Program-made: the position numbers and the translations under genes
Shown here: piece by piece, positions 53,062 through 61,530 of the stretch
Layout of the letters: each line of letters starts with the position of its first letter
How positions within the stretch are numbered: the stretch's first letter is position 1
Notes under the pieces: generated by a model
Databases searched by the model: none
Told to the model about the DNA's origin: nothing
The model's input: the letters and a program-made list of their open reading frames with translations, nothing else
From: Pseudenterobacter timonensis
Lineage (GTDB): Bacteria > Pseudomonadota > Gammaproteobacteria > Enterobacterales > Enterobacteriaceae
NCBI RefSeq assembly: GCF_900021175.1
Contig: NZ_FCOP01000010.1
Coordinates: forward strand, 754,940 to 818,939
DNA length: 64,000 bases
Direction: 5' to 3'

Positions 53062-54455
53062 GCGGCTATCTCCGCCGGGCGGGCGTCGGTAATGCCCGTC
53101 TGCTCCAGCATCTGCGCCACGCGCAGGCAGGCTTGCTCGTTAAACGGGGCGGCGATCAGCTGCAGCCCGATGGGCATGCCGTCCGCGGTGCGCAGCGGCA
53201 CCGTCACCACCGGCAGGCCGAGGAAGGAGATGGGCTGCGTCAGCATTCCCATGCTGGCGCGGATCGGCAGCGGCTGGCCGTTGATCTCCATCGTCTGCGC
53301 GCCGATAAGCGTGGCGCTACACGGCGTGGCGGGGGCGATCAGCACGTCGGCGCGGGCGAACAGGGCTTTAAACGCCTGCTGCGCATAACGGCGAAAGCGC
53401 TGGGCCTGAATGTACCAGGGGGAGGGGATCATCGCGCCGGCCAGCAGGCGTTCCCGGGAGTGGGGCTCGAAACGTTCCGGCTGGCTACGCAGCGCGGGGA
53501 GATACTGATTGCCCCCTTCGCTGGCGCTGATAATAAACGCCGCCGACCGGGCCAGCTCCGCCTCCGGGAAAATCAGCTCCTCCTGGACGTCAAGCGCCCG
53601 GGCGACGCGGGCTACCGCCGCCCGCGCATCCTCATCGCACCAGCTGGAAAAATATCCCCCCAGCGTGGCGCAGCGCAACCCCTCCATTCCGCGCCAGAGC
53701 AGGCCGGAGGTGGGCTCGCAGGTTTTGTCGGCCTGGAAGCCGTCGGTCGGATCGCGTCCCTGCAGCGCATCGTATACCGCTGAAAGATCGCTGACGCAGC
53801 GGGCAAACGGGCCGATATGGTCAAGGCTCGCCACAAACGGGTGGCTGCCGGATCGCGATAACCGGCCAAAGGTTGGCTTCAGGCCAAAGATCCCGCACAG
53901 CGATGCCGGGACGCGAATGGAGCCGTTGGTATCGCTGCCCAGCGAGAAATGGACCAGCCCGGCGGCCACCGCCGCCGCCGACCCGCCGGACGAACCGCCG
54001 GCAATACGGGAAAGATCGTGCGGGTTGCGCGTCGCGCCGTAGTGGCTGTTTTCGGTGGTAAAACCGTAGGCGTAGGCATCCATATTCAGCATGCCGGAAA
54101 GCAGCGCCCCCGCCCCCTGCAGCTGGCGCACAGCCTGGCTGTCGGCGGTGGCCGCAGGCCGGTCACTGAAAAGCTGCGCCCCGGCAAGGGTGGTGTGGCC
54201 TGCCACGTCGAACAGGTTTTTCACCGCGTAAGGCACGCCTGCCAGCGCGGGGAGGGGCGCTTTTTTCTGCCGCAGGGTGTCGATAGCCTGCGCCTCAGTA
54301 AGCATCCGCTCTTCGCTGATGTGGGTCCAGGCGTTGATCTGCGGGTTTACGCGGGCAATGTCCGCTAACGTCTGGCGGGCAATTTCTGTGGCGCTCAGCT
54401 CACCGCGGTTTAGCGCGTGCTGTATCTCATGGATGGTCATTTCAGGCAGCTTCAT
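53058..54455 (-). CDS. hpxY: HpxY: AtzE-family amidase
   Basis: 465 residues. Amidase-signature triad Lys in 'VPYAVKNLFDVAGHTT', cis-Ser and Ser in 'AGGSSGGSAAAVAAGLVHFSLGSDTNGSIRVPASLCG'. Close to AtzE (1-carboxybiuret hydrolase) and GatA. It overlaps both hpxX and hpxZ by 4 bases, suggesting a complex. Acts on an amide in the late ureide pathway; the substrate is not established. Confidence 0.88.
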   Translation of the reverse strand: MKLPEMTIHEIQHALNRGELSATEIARQTLADIARVNPQINAWTHISEERMLTEAQAIDTLRQKKAPLPALAGVPYAVKNLFDVAGHTTLAGAQLFSDRPAATADSQAVRQLQGAGALLSGMLNMDAYAYGFTTENSHYGATRNPHDLSRIAGGSSGGSAAAVAAGLVHFSLGSDTNGSIRVPASLCGIFGLKPTFGRLSRSGSHPFVASLDHIGPFARCVSDLSAVYDALQGRDPTDGFQADKTCEPTSGLLWRGMEGLRCATLGGYFSSWCDEDARAAVARVARALDVQEELIFPEAELARSAAFIISASEGGNQYLPALRSQPERFEPHSRERLLAGAMIPSPWYIQAQRFRRYAQQAFKALFARADVLIAPATPCSATLIGAQTMEINGQPLPIRASMGMLTQPISFLGLPVVTVPLRTADGMPIGLQLIAAPFNEQACLRVAQMLEQTGITDARPAEIAA

Positions 54456-54643
54456 GCTTTATAGACTCCGGCAATATCGATGCGTTCGTCGAGGGGAAAG
54501 GCCAGCAGCGGCGCGGCCATGGCGGCTATGCGGCTAAACTGCGCATGAAGCTCGGCGCGGCGTTCATCGTCCAGTTTCACGCCCAGCAGCTGCTCCATCT
54601 GGGCGAGATAAGCGTCCCATTCGTGTAGTGATGTCGTCATCAT
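54452..54643 (-). CDS. hpxX: HpxX: small GatC/AtzG-like subunit (DUF4089)
   Basis: 63 residues ('AYLAQMEQLLGVKLDDERRAELHAQFSRIAAMAAPLLAFPLDERIDIAGVYK'), a DUF4089 protein resembling AtzG, which binds and stabilises the amidase AtzE as GatC does GatA. Lies between hpxW (6 bases) and hpxY (4-base overlap), so it is probably the partner subunit of HpxY. Confidence 0.85.
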   Translation of the reverse strand: MMTTSLHEWDAYLAQMEQLLGVKLDDERRAELHAQFSRIAAMAAPLLAFPLDERIDIAGVYKA

Positions 54644-54649
54644 TTGCTC

Positions 54650-56233
54650 CTAATATCCGGCGGCGGAGCCGTTGCTGCGCGGATCGCTGGCCCCCTCACA
54701 CAGGCCGTTGGGATGGCGGACAATCACCCCGGCGTGACCCATCGCTTCGCTGAAATCGGCCAGCACCTCCACTTCATGCCCCTTTTTGCGCAGGGACTGA
54801 ATGCTTTCGGCGCAAAAACGCCCTTCCAGCTTGAGCGAATCGGAACTCTCGCCCCAGGTTCGCCCCAGCAGCCAGCGCGGGCGGGTGATGCTCTCCTGCA
54901 GCGGCACGTTTTGCAGGACGTAGCGGGTAAAAATCGCCGCCTGGGTCTGCGGCTGACCGTCGCCGCCCATGGAGCCGTAAACCATCACCCGGCCATCGCT
55001 CAGCCGGGCGGCGGCGGGGTTGAGGGTGTGAAACGGCTGCTTGCCGGGGGCGAGCGCCAGCAGGTGCGCCGGGTCGAGGCTGAATGACGCCCCGCGGTTC
55101 TGCCAGACAATCCCGGTATCCGGCAGCACCACGCCGCTGCCAAACTCGTGATAAAGGCTCTGGATAAAGGAGACCGCCAGGCCGCTTTTATCGATAACCC
55201 CCATCCAGACGGTGTCGCCCGGCCCCTTGCCCGCGCCCCACGGGGCGGCCTGCCGATCGTCAACTTTATCCGCCAGCGCCTGCAGCGCCGCAGGCGTCAG
55301 CAGGCTCTGGATATCGACATCAAGATGGCGCGGATCGGTGATATGGGCGTCGCGCAGGGCAAAGGCCAGCTTGGTCGCCTCCACAATCCGGTGGACGGTC
55401 GTCGCATCGTCAGCATCCGCCATCGCCAGCCGGTCGGTTATCCCCAGAATGGCCAGGGAGACCAGCCCCTGGGTGGGCGGCGCGAGATTCCACAGGGTAC
55501 CGTGCTGATGCTCCAGCCTGAGCGGCTGCGGGCGGCGGGCGCGATGCTGCTGCAGATCGCGCAGGGTGACCGGCATACCATACTGCGCCATGCCGCGGGC
55601 CAGATGCTCCGCCAGCGGCCCGCGGTAGAAGCTCTCCAGCCCTTCCTCCGTTAAGCGGCGCAGGGTGCTCGCCAGCGCGGGCTGCCGGAAGCGGCTGCCG
55701 GCTTTCGGCGGCTCCCCCTCCACCAGGTACGTTTCGGCGAAACCGGGCTGGTGGCGCAGCTCGTGCAATTTACCGGCGGTGGCGCTGGCCTGCGAAGCGG
55801 TGACCGGGATACCCTCTGCGGCGTAGCCGATGGCATCCTCCAGCAGGCGCGCCAGCGGCAGTTCCCGGGCGGTGAGATCCCGCGACACCTTAAGCGCCTC
55901 CTCCCAGCCGCTGACGGTGCCCGCCACGGTCAGCGCCGCCTGCGGGCCGCGGTGGGGAATACGCGCCAGCCCGGCGTAGGCCTGCGGGGTTGCCTGCTCG
56001 CCCGCCGCACCGCTGGCGTCAATGGCGATGGGCTCGCCGTCCGGCGGGACGATAAGCCAGAAACCGTCGCCGCCGAGGCCGTTCATATGGGGGTAGACCA
56101 CCGCGATCGTGGCGGCGGCGGCCACCATCGCCTCTATGGCGCTTCCGCCTTCGCGCAATATCGCCAGCGCGCTCTGGCTGGCGAGATGGTGGGGGGCGAC
56201 CGCCATCCCGTGGGCGGCAACATGACTTTGCAT
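54650..56233 (-). CDS. hpxW: HpxW: oxamate amidohydrolase (gamma-glutamyltransferase-like)
   Basis: 527 residues, Ntn-hydrolase of the gamma-GT superfamily. The probable autocleavage/catalytic Thr 341 is in 'GKGPGDTVWMGVIDKSGLAVSFIQSLYHEFGSGVV'; 'GSMGGDGQPQTQAAIFTRYV' is also conserved. No signal peptide, unlike Ggt. Klebsiella HpxW hydrolyses oxamate to oxalate and ammonia. First gene of hpxWXYZ, with a sigma-54 promoter 36 bases upstream; AAGGAGAG precedes the ATG. Divergent from hpxU. Confidence 0.92.
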   Translation of the reverse strand: MQSHVAAHGMAVAPHHLASQSALAILREGGSAIEAMVAAAATIAVVYPHMNGLGGDGFWLIVPPDGEPIAIDASGAAGEQATPQAYAGLARIPHRGPQAALTVAGTVSGWEEALKVSRDLTARELPLARLLEDAIGYAAEGIPVTASQASATAGKLHELRHQPGFAETYLVEGEPPKAGSRFRQPALASTLRRLTEEGLESFYRGPLAEHLARGMAQYGMPVTLRDLQQHRARRPQPLRLEHQHGTLWNLAPPTQGLVSLAILGITDRLAMADADDATTVHRIVEATKLAFALRDAHITDPRHLDVDIQSLLTPAALQALADKVDDRQAAPWGAGKGPGDTVWMGVIDKSGLAVSFIQSLYHEFGSGVVLPDTGIVWQNRGASFSLDPAHLLALAPGKQPFHTLNPAAARLSDGRVMVYGSMGGDGQPQTQAAIFTRYVLQNVPLQESITRPRWLLGRTWGESSDSLKLEGRFCAESIQSLRKKGHEVEVLADFSEAMGHAGVIVRHPNGLCEGASDPRSNGSAAGY

Positions 56234-56268
56234 GATCTCTCCTTAATAACCGATTGTTCCCGGAGAGT

Positions 56269-56284
56269 TGCAAAAGCTGTTCCA
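56269..56284 (-). promoter_or_regulatory. Sigma-54 promoter of hpxWXYZ
   Basis: On the minus strand TGGAACAGCTTTTGCA: GG-N10-GC with a perfect TTGCA. Predicted start near 56258. HpxU sites should also lie in the 56234-56397 gap but I could not define them. Confidence 0.8.
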
Positions 56285-56397
56285 TATCTGAACCGGTTGT
56301 TTCAGCAGGGGAGGAATTAACCCTTTTTGCGGAACTGGCATGCATCCTGAAAGCGGTTAACGGTATAGTGCGGTGAAACGAAAGTTACAGAGGCCTT

Positions 56398-57237
56398 ATG
56401 CAACAGCTTGATGAACGACTGAAAGCGCAGTACGCGTCTTTATCGCCCCAGGAGCAGCGGGTGGCGGATTTTATTTTCGATCATTTTGACGACCTGATTA
56501 GTTACAACAGCGCCGAGCTGGCGCAGCTGAGCGGCGTATCGAAAGCGACGGTCAGCCGTCTCTTTAAGCGGCTGGGCTATGAGAAATATAAAGATATGCG
56601 CGATGAGCTGCGCACCCTGCGCCAGAGCGGTATGCCGCTGACCGACCACCGCGACGCGGTGCAGGGCAACACCCTGCTGGCACGCCACTATAAGCAGGAG
56701 ATGGCAAACCTCACCCTGTGGGTTAACGCCCTGGACGTGCAGCAGTTTGCGCAAGTGATCCAGGCGCTGGCTGCCGCCCGGCGCGTGTTTATCGTCGGGA
56801 TGCGTAACTCCTGGCCTGCGGCGCTGCACCTGCGCCAGCAGCTGATGCAGGCGCGCGGGCAGGTGCAGGTGCTGCCTCAGCCGGGGCAAAGCTTAAGCGA
56901 AGAGCTGGTGGACCTGACCGCAGAGGATCTGGTGGTGGTGATGGCCTTTCGCCGCCGCCCGCGAATTATTCGCCCCCTGCTGCAGCAGCTTCAGGAGCGC
57001 GAGGTTCCGGTAGTGCTAATGTGCGAGCCGCAGGCCCACAGCCTCTTTCCACTGGCGCGCTGGCAGCTCTGCGCGCCGCTGGACAGCGTCTCCGCCTATG
57101 ACAGCTATGCCGCGGTTAACAGCCTGATCAACCTGCTGGCGAACGCCTTTCTGCATGAAATTCTCGATAAGGGCCGCCCGCGCATCCACGATATCGCCAC
57201 GCTTTACCAGCAGCTGGACGAACTCGAACAGCGCTAA
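56398..57237 (+). CDS. hpxU: HpxU: RpiR-family repressor
   Basis: 279 residues. N-terminal RpiR HTH ('QRVADFIFDHFDDLISYNSAELAQLSGVSKATVSRLFKRLGYEKYKDMRDEL', about 18-70) and C-terminal SIS domain ('RRVFIVGMRNSWPAALHLRQQLMQARGQVQVL'). Position between hpxWXYZ and hpxFGHIJK matches HpxU of Klebsiella pneumoniae, a repressor of the allantoate genes. The SIS domain likely senses a ureide. Confidence 0.9.
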   Translation: MQQLDERLKAQYASLSPQEQRVADFIFDHFDDLISYNSAELAQLSGVSKATVSRLFKRLGYEKYKDMRDELRTLRQSGMPLTDHRDAVQGNTLLARHYKQEMANLTLWVNALDVQQFAQVIQALAAARRVFIVGMRNSWPAALHLRQQLMQARGQVQVLPQPGQSLSEELVDLTAEDLVVVMAFRRRPRIIRPLLQQLQEREVPVVLMCEPQAHSLFPLARWQLCAPLDSVSAYDSYAAVNSLINLLANAFLHEILDKGRPRIHDIATLYQQLDELEQR

Positions 57238-57240
57238 TGG

Positions 57241-57274
57241 GGCGCCGTCATGGTGCTTTGCCTTCTTTTGGTGC
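57241..57274. promoter_or_regulatory. NtrC-like sites upstream of hpxF
   Basis: GGCGCCGTCATGGTGC (57241-57256) matches the glnA-type NtrC box in 14 of 18 positions counting the following TT; a second TGGTGC half-site is at 57269-57274. They lie 95-130 bases upstream of the hpxF sigma-54 promoter. Confidence 0.6.
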
Positions 57275-57370
57275 GACTAACCGCAGGGGAAACCGGCAGG
57301 TTTCCTCTTCTTTTTTCTTTCTCTCCTTAATTGACGCCTCTTTAGCGGGAAGATGGCGTTTCGCCTGTTT

Positions 57371-57386
57371 TGGCACATTAGTTGCA
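57371..57386 (+). promoter_or_regulatory. Sigma-54 promoter of hpxFGHIJK
   Basis: TGGCACATTAGTTGCA: GG-N10-GC, an almost perfect -24/-12 element. Predicted start near 57397, 42 bases before hpxF. Apart from this and the NtrC-like sites the gap after hpxU holds no supported gene. Confidence 0.88.
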
Positions 57387-57438
57387 AAAGTTAATCATAA
57401 GAATCTTTTGTTTCACGCTAACGTAACGGGTGACTACC

Positions 57439-58224
57439 ATGAAGAAATTGCTTATCGCACTGGCCGGGGCCGCATGTCTGTTAACTAACCTGTCGGCGGC
57501 GAAGGCTGACCAGCTGCAGGATATCGAAAAACGCGGCGTTATCCGCATCGCGGTGCCGCAGGATTTCCCGCCGTTTGGCTCGGTGGGGACCGATCTTCAG
57601 CCGCAGGGCTATGACATCGATACGGCGCGCTACCTTGCCAAAGCGATGAAGCTCAGGCTGCAGCTGGTGCCGGTCACCAGCGCCAACCGCGTGCCCTATC
57701 TGCAAACCGATAAGGTTGATCTGGTGATTTCCAGCCTCGGTAAAAACGCCGAGCGTGAAAAAGTGATCGATTTTAGCCGCGCCTACGCGCCGTTCTTCCT
57801 CGGCGTGTTCGGCCCCAAAGGGGCAGAGCTGAAAGATCCGGCGGCGCTGAGCGGTAAAAGCGTGGGTGTCACCCGCGGCGCTGTGGAGGATATGGTGCTG
57901 AGCAGCGTGGCGCCGAAAGAGGCGCAGATTAAGCGCTATGAAGATAACAACACCACGCTGTCGGCTTATCTCTCCGGGCAGGTGGAGTATGTGGCGACCG
58001 GCAACCTGGTGGTGGCGGCCATCTCCCGCCAGAACGCGGACAAAGCTCCGGTGCCGAGCTTTATGCTGAAAGACTCTCCCTGCTTTATCGGCCTGAAAAA
58101 GAACGAACCGGCGCTGAAGGCGAAAGTGGATGCGCTGATTGAGCAGGGGATAAAAGATGGCACCCTCAACGCGCTCTCAGAGAAGTGGCTGAAAGCGCCG
58201 CTGCCTGCCAGCCTTGGCGTATAA
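57439..58224 (+). CDS. hpxF: HpxF: periplasmic ureide-binding protein of an ABC importer
   Basis: 261 residues from the ATG at 57439 (a GTG three codons earlier is also possible). Signal peptide LIALAGAACLLTNLSAAKA then a SBP_bac_3 fold: 'GVIRIAVPQDFPPFGSVGTDLQPQGYDIDTARYLAKAM' and 'VISSLGKNAEREKVIDFSRAY', the polar amino acid family. Probably binds allantoate or another ureide. First gene of hpxFGHIJK behind a sigma-54 promoter. Letters F-I are assigned by order. Confidence 0.85.
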   Translation: MKKLLIALAGAACLLTNLSAAKADQLQDIEKRGVIRIAVPQDFPPFGSVGTDLQPQGYDIDTARYLAKAMKLRLQLVPVTSANRVPYLQTDKVDLVISSLGKNAEREKVIDFSRAYAPFFLGVFGPKGAELKDPAALSGKSVGVTRGAVEDMVLSSVAPKEAQIKRYEDNNTTLSAYLSGQVEYVATGNLVVAAISRQNADKAPVPSFMLKDSPCFIGLKKNEPALKAKVDALIEQGIKDGTLNALSEKWLKAPLPASLGV

Positions 58225-58233
58225 GGCCGGGGC

Positions 58234-58899
58234 ATGACGGAGCAACTTGATTTTTCCGCGCTCTGGCCGCTCTGGCCGGAGCTGCTGGCAGGGCTGTGGG
58301 TGACCATTCAGCTGACGGTGCTGGCGACCGCGGGCGGGCTGGCGATCGGTATTACCGGCGCGGCCATTCGCAGCGGGCGCACTACCTGGTTCAGCCGGAT
58401 CTGGGGCGGCTATGTGGAGCTGATCCGCAACACGCCGTTTGTGGTTCAGCTCTTTTTTATCGTCTTTGGCTTACCCAATCTTGGGCTAAAAATGACCGCC
58501 GGCGAGGCGGCGCTGCTGGCGATGGTGGTGAACCTCGGAGCCTACAGCACCGAGATTGTGCGCGCCGGGATCCAGGTGACGCCGAAAGGGCAGTGGGAGG
58601 CGGGGCGGGTGCTGGGGCTGAGCCGGACGCAGACCTTTATCCGGGTCATCCTGCCGCCCGCGTTGCAGCGCATTTATCCCGCGCTGGTGAGCCAGTGCAT
58701 TATCGTGATGCTGGGTTCATCGGTGGTGTCGCAGGTCTCATATGAGGAGCTGACCTTCGCCGCCAACCTGATTCAGTCGCGTACTTTTCTGAGTTTTGAA
58801 GTCTATCTGGTGACGACGGCCATCTATCTGGCGCTGTCGATAACGATGCGCCAGCTGCTGATGGCGGCGGGGCGTAAATGGCTGGGGGTACAGGCATGA
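58234..58899 (+). CDS. hpxG: HpxG: ABC permease (HisM/GlnP type)
   Basis: 221 residues, about five membrane helices of the HisM/QM subfamily. 'YVELIRNTPFVVQLFFIVFGLP' and EAA loop 'QWEAGRVLGLSRTQTFIRVILPPALQ' are typical of polar-amino-acid-family importers. Nine bases after hpxF; its TGA overlaps the hpxH ATG. Confidence 0.87.
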   Translation: MTEQLDFSALWPLWPELLAGLWVTIQLTVLATAGGLAIGITGAAIRSGRTTWFSRIWGGYVELIRNTPFVVQLFFIVFGLPNLGLKMTAGEAALLAMVVNLGAYSTEIVRAGIQVTPKGQWEAGRVLGLSRTQTFIRVILPPALQRIYPALVSQCIIVMLGSSVVSQVSYEELTFAANLIQSRTFLSFEVYLVTTAIYLALSITMRQLLMAAGRKWLGVQA

Positions 58900-59555
58900 T
58901 GACCACCTTTACCGACTGGGATATCGTCCGCAATCTGCTGCTGGCCGGACGCTGGACGGTGCTGCTCTCTCTGGTGGCGTTTGCGGGCGGCGCGCTGGTC
59001 ACCCTGGCGCTGCTTCTGCTGCGCCTGACCGGCGGGCGGGCGGTGCAGCGCCTGATCCGCGGCTATATCGAACTCTTTCAGGGAACGCCGCTGCTGATGC
59101 AGCTTTTTCTCGCTTTTTTCGGCATGGCGCTGTTCGGCATCGACGTTTCGGCCTGGACCGCGGCGTCGCTGGCGCTGACCCTCTATACCAGCGCCTTTTT
59201 GCTCGATATCTGGCATGGCAGCATCCGCGCCCTGCCGAAAGGGCAGTGGGAAGCTTCGCGCTGTCTCGGACTGAGCTTTGGCCAGACGCTTTATCGCGTG
59301 GTCGCCCCGCAGGCGCTGCGTATCGCTATCGCCCCCACGGTGGGATTCGCCGTTCAGGTGATTAAGGGGACGGCGCTGGCGTCGATTATCGGCTTTATCG
59401 AGCTGACGAAGGCGGGGACGATGCTGACCAACGTCACTTACCAGCCCTTTAAGGTTTTTGCGCTGGTGGCGCTGGGCTACTTCCTTCTGTGTTACCCGCT
59501 GTCCCGCTACAGCCGCCATCTGGAGAACAAATTCAATGCCTCTCATCACCATTAA
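58896..59555 (+). CDS. hpxH: HpxH: ABC permease (HisQ/GlnP type)
   Basis: 219 residues from the ATG at 58896 (ATGA overlap with hpxG). Same topology as HpxG: 'YIELFQGTPLLMQLFLAFFGMALFG' and EAA loop 'QWEASRCLGLSFGQTLYRVVAPQAL'. Forms the channel heterodimer with HpxG. Its 3' end overlaps hpxI by 20 bases. Confidence 0.87.
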   Translation: MMTTFTDWDIVRNLLLAGRWTVLLSLVAFAGGALVTLALLLLRLTGGRAVQRLIRGYIELFQGTPLLMQLFLAFFGMALFGIDVSAWTAASLALTLYTSAFLLDIWHGSIRALPKGQWEASRCLGLSFGQTLYRVVAPQALRIAIAPTVGFAVQVIKGTALASIIGFIELTKAGTMLTNVTYQPFKVFALVALGYFLLCYPLSRYSRHLENKFNASHHH

Positions 59556-60273
59556 TCAGATGCAGAAATATTACGGCGATAACCACGTGCTCAAGGGGGT
59601 CGATCTGGATATCGATATGGGCGAGGTTATCTCGATTATCGGGCGCAGCGGGTCGGGCAAAAGTACCCTGCTGCGCTGTATCAACGGCCTCGAAGGCTAT
59701 CAGGACGGCAGCATTAAGCTCGGCGGGATGACCATCACCGACCGCGACTCCCAGGCGCGGGAGATCAGCCGTTCGGTGGGGATGGTGTTTCAGAACTTTA
59801 ACCTCTTCCCGCATATGACGGCGCTGGAAAACGTCATGCTGGCGCCGCGCCGGGTGCTGAAAAAAAGCGCCGCCGAATGCCAGGAGCTGGCCCGGCGGAT
59901 GCTGGAGAAGGTCGGGCTGGGGGACAGGCTCGATTACTATCCGGCGAATCTCTCCGGCGGCCAGCAGCAGCGCGTGGCGATTGCCCGCGCGCTGGCAATG
60001 TCGCCCAAAGTTTTACTTTGTGACGAGATCACCTCCGCGCTCGACCCCGAGCTGGTGGGGGAGGTGCTCCGGGTGCTGGAGCAGCTGGCGGCAGAGGGGA
60101 TGACGCTGATTCTTGTCACCCATGAAATGAATTTTGCCCGCGAAGTGGGCGACCGCGTGGTGTTTATGCATCAGGGGCGCGTCTGGGAGCAGGGCGACAG
60201 CAAAACGCTGTTTGCTAACCCGCAGACCACCGAGCTGAAGCAGTTTATCTCCTCCGTGCGCGGTCTTAACTAA
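59536..60273 (+). CDS. hpxI: HpxI: ABC ATPase
   Basis: 245 residues. Walker A GRSGSGKST, Q-loop 'VFQNFNLFPHMTALEN', signature LSGGQQQR, Walker B VLLCDEITSALD and switch His in 'LVTHEMNFA' all in place; closest to GlnQ/HisP. Powers HpxGH. The start is the ATG at 59536, which overlaps the hpxH end. Confidence 0.9.
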   Translation: MPLITINQMQKYYGDNHVLKGVDLDIDMGEVISIIGRSGSGKSTLLRCINGLEGYQDGSIKLGGMTITDRDSQAREISRSVGMVFQNFNLFPHMTALENVMLAPRRVLKKSAAECQELARRMLEKVGLGDRLDYYPANLSGGQQQRVAIARALAMSPKVLLCDEITSALDPELVGEVLRVLEQLAAEGMTLILVTHEMNFAREVGDRVVFMHQGRVWEQGDSKTLFANPQTTELKQFISSVRGLN

Positions 60274-60288
60274 CTCAAGGATTTTTCG

Positions 60289-61530
60289 ATGGATATCACC
60301 CAGTTTTCGCAAATCAATCCGCCGCAGCGCCTGCTGATGGGGCCGGGGCCGATCAACGCCGATCCGCGCGTGCTGCGCGCCATGTCGAGCCAGCTTGTCG
60401 GGCAGTACGATCCGGCGATGACGCACTACATGAACGAGGTTATGGCGCTCTATCGCGGCCTGTTTCGCACTGAAAACCGCTGGACGATGCTGGTGGACGG
60501 CACGTCGCGGGCGGGCATAGAGGCGATCCTGATCTCAGCGATTCGCCCGGGTGACAAAGTGCTGGTGCCGGTGTTTGGCCGCTTCGGCCATCTGCTCTGC
60601 GAAATCGCCCGCCGCTGCCGGGCGGAGGTGCATACCATCGAGGCGCCGTGGGGAGAGGTCTTTACTCCGGATCGGATCGAGGACGCTATTAAGCGGGTGC
60701 GTCCGCGTCTGCTGTTGACGGTGCAGGGGGATACCTCCACCACCATGCTGCAACCGCTGGCGGAGCTGGGGGCGATCTGCCGCCGCTACGACGTACTCTT
60801 TTACACCGACGCCACCGCCTCGCTGGGGGGCAACCTGCTGGAGACGGACGCCTGGCAGCTGGATGCCGTCTCGGCGGGAATGCAAAAATGCCTCGGCGGG
60901 CCGTCCGGGACCTCGCCCGTTACCCTCAGCGCGCGTATGGAAGAGGTGATCCGCCGCCGTAAATGTATCGAGGAGGGGATCCGTACCGATGCGCACCATG
61001 ATGGGGTCGACGAGATGGTCTATTCCAACTACTTCGACCTCGGGATGATAATGGACTACTGGGGGCCGGAGCGCCTTAACCACCATACGGAAGCGACCTC
61101 CGCGCTCTTTGCCGCCCGCGAGTGCGCGCGCCTCATTCTTCAGGAGGGGCTGGATAACGCTATCGCCCGCCATAAGCTGCACGGGGACGCGCTGTTAAAA
61201 GGGATCCTGGCGATGGGGCTGGAGACCTTTGGCGATCTGCAGCACAAGATGAACAACGTACTGGGCGTCGTTATCCCCCGGGGGATTAATGGCGACCAGC
61301 TGCGCAAGCTGATGCTGGAAGATTTTGGTATCGAGATCGGCACCTCTTTCGGGCCACTGCACGGCAAGGTGTGGCGCATCGGCACCATGGGTTACAACGC
61401 GCGTAAAGAGTGCGTGATGACTACCCTCAGCGCGCTGGAGGCGGTGCTCAACTACCTCAAATTCCCCACCACCCAGGGGGCGGCGATGCAGGCGGCCTGG
61501 GATCACTATTGCGCCGGGACCCCCCAATGA
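60289..61530 (+). CDS. hpxJ: HpxJ: ureidoglycine-glyoxylate aminotransferase
   Basis: 413 residues, class V PLP aminotransferase (PucG/AGXT type). PLP Lys 200 in 'SAGMQKCLGGPSGTSPV', cofactor Asp in 'FYTDATASLGG'. Transfers the amino group of ureidoglycine to glyoxylate, giving oxalurate and glycine. hpxK overlaps the stop (ATGA). Confidence 0.92.
   Translation: MDITQFSQINPPQRLLMGPGPINADPRVLRAMSSQLVGQYDPAMTHYMNEVMALYRGLFRTENRWTMLVDGTSRAGIEAILISAIRPGDKVLVPVFGRFGHLLCEIARRCRAEVHTIEAPWGEVFTPDRIEDAIKRVRPRLLLTVQGDTSTTMLQPLAELGAICRRYDVLFYTDATASLGGNLLETDAWQLDAVSAGMQKCLGGPSGTSPVTLSARMEEVIRRRKCIEEGIRTDAHHDGVDEMVYSNYFDLGMIMDYWGPERLNHHTEATSALFAARECARLILQEGLDNAIARHKLHGDALLKGILAMGLETFGDLQHKMNNVLGVVIPRGINGDQLRKLMLEDFGIEIGTSFGPLHGKVWRIGTMGYNARKECVMTTLSALEAVLNYLKFPTTQGAAMQAAWDHYCAGTPQ

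Noticed and set aside
57237..57488. 83-codon frame between hpxU and hpxF
   Set aside because: Overlaps the sigma-54 promoter, NtrC-like sites and the hpxF start; no coding character.
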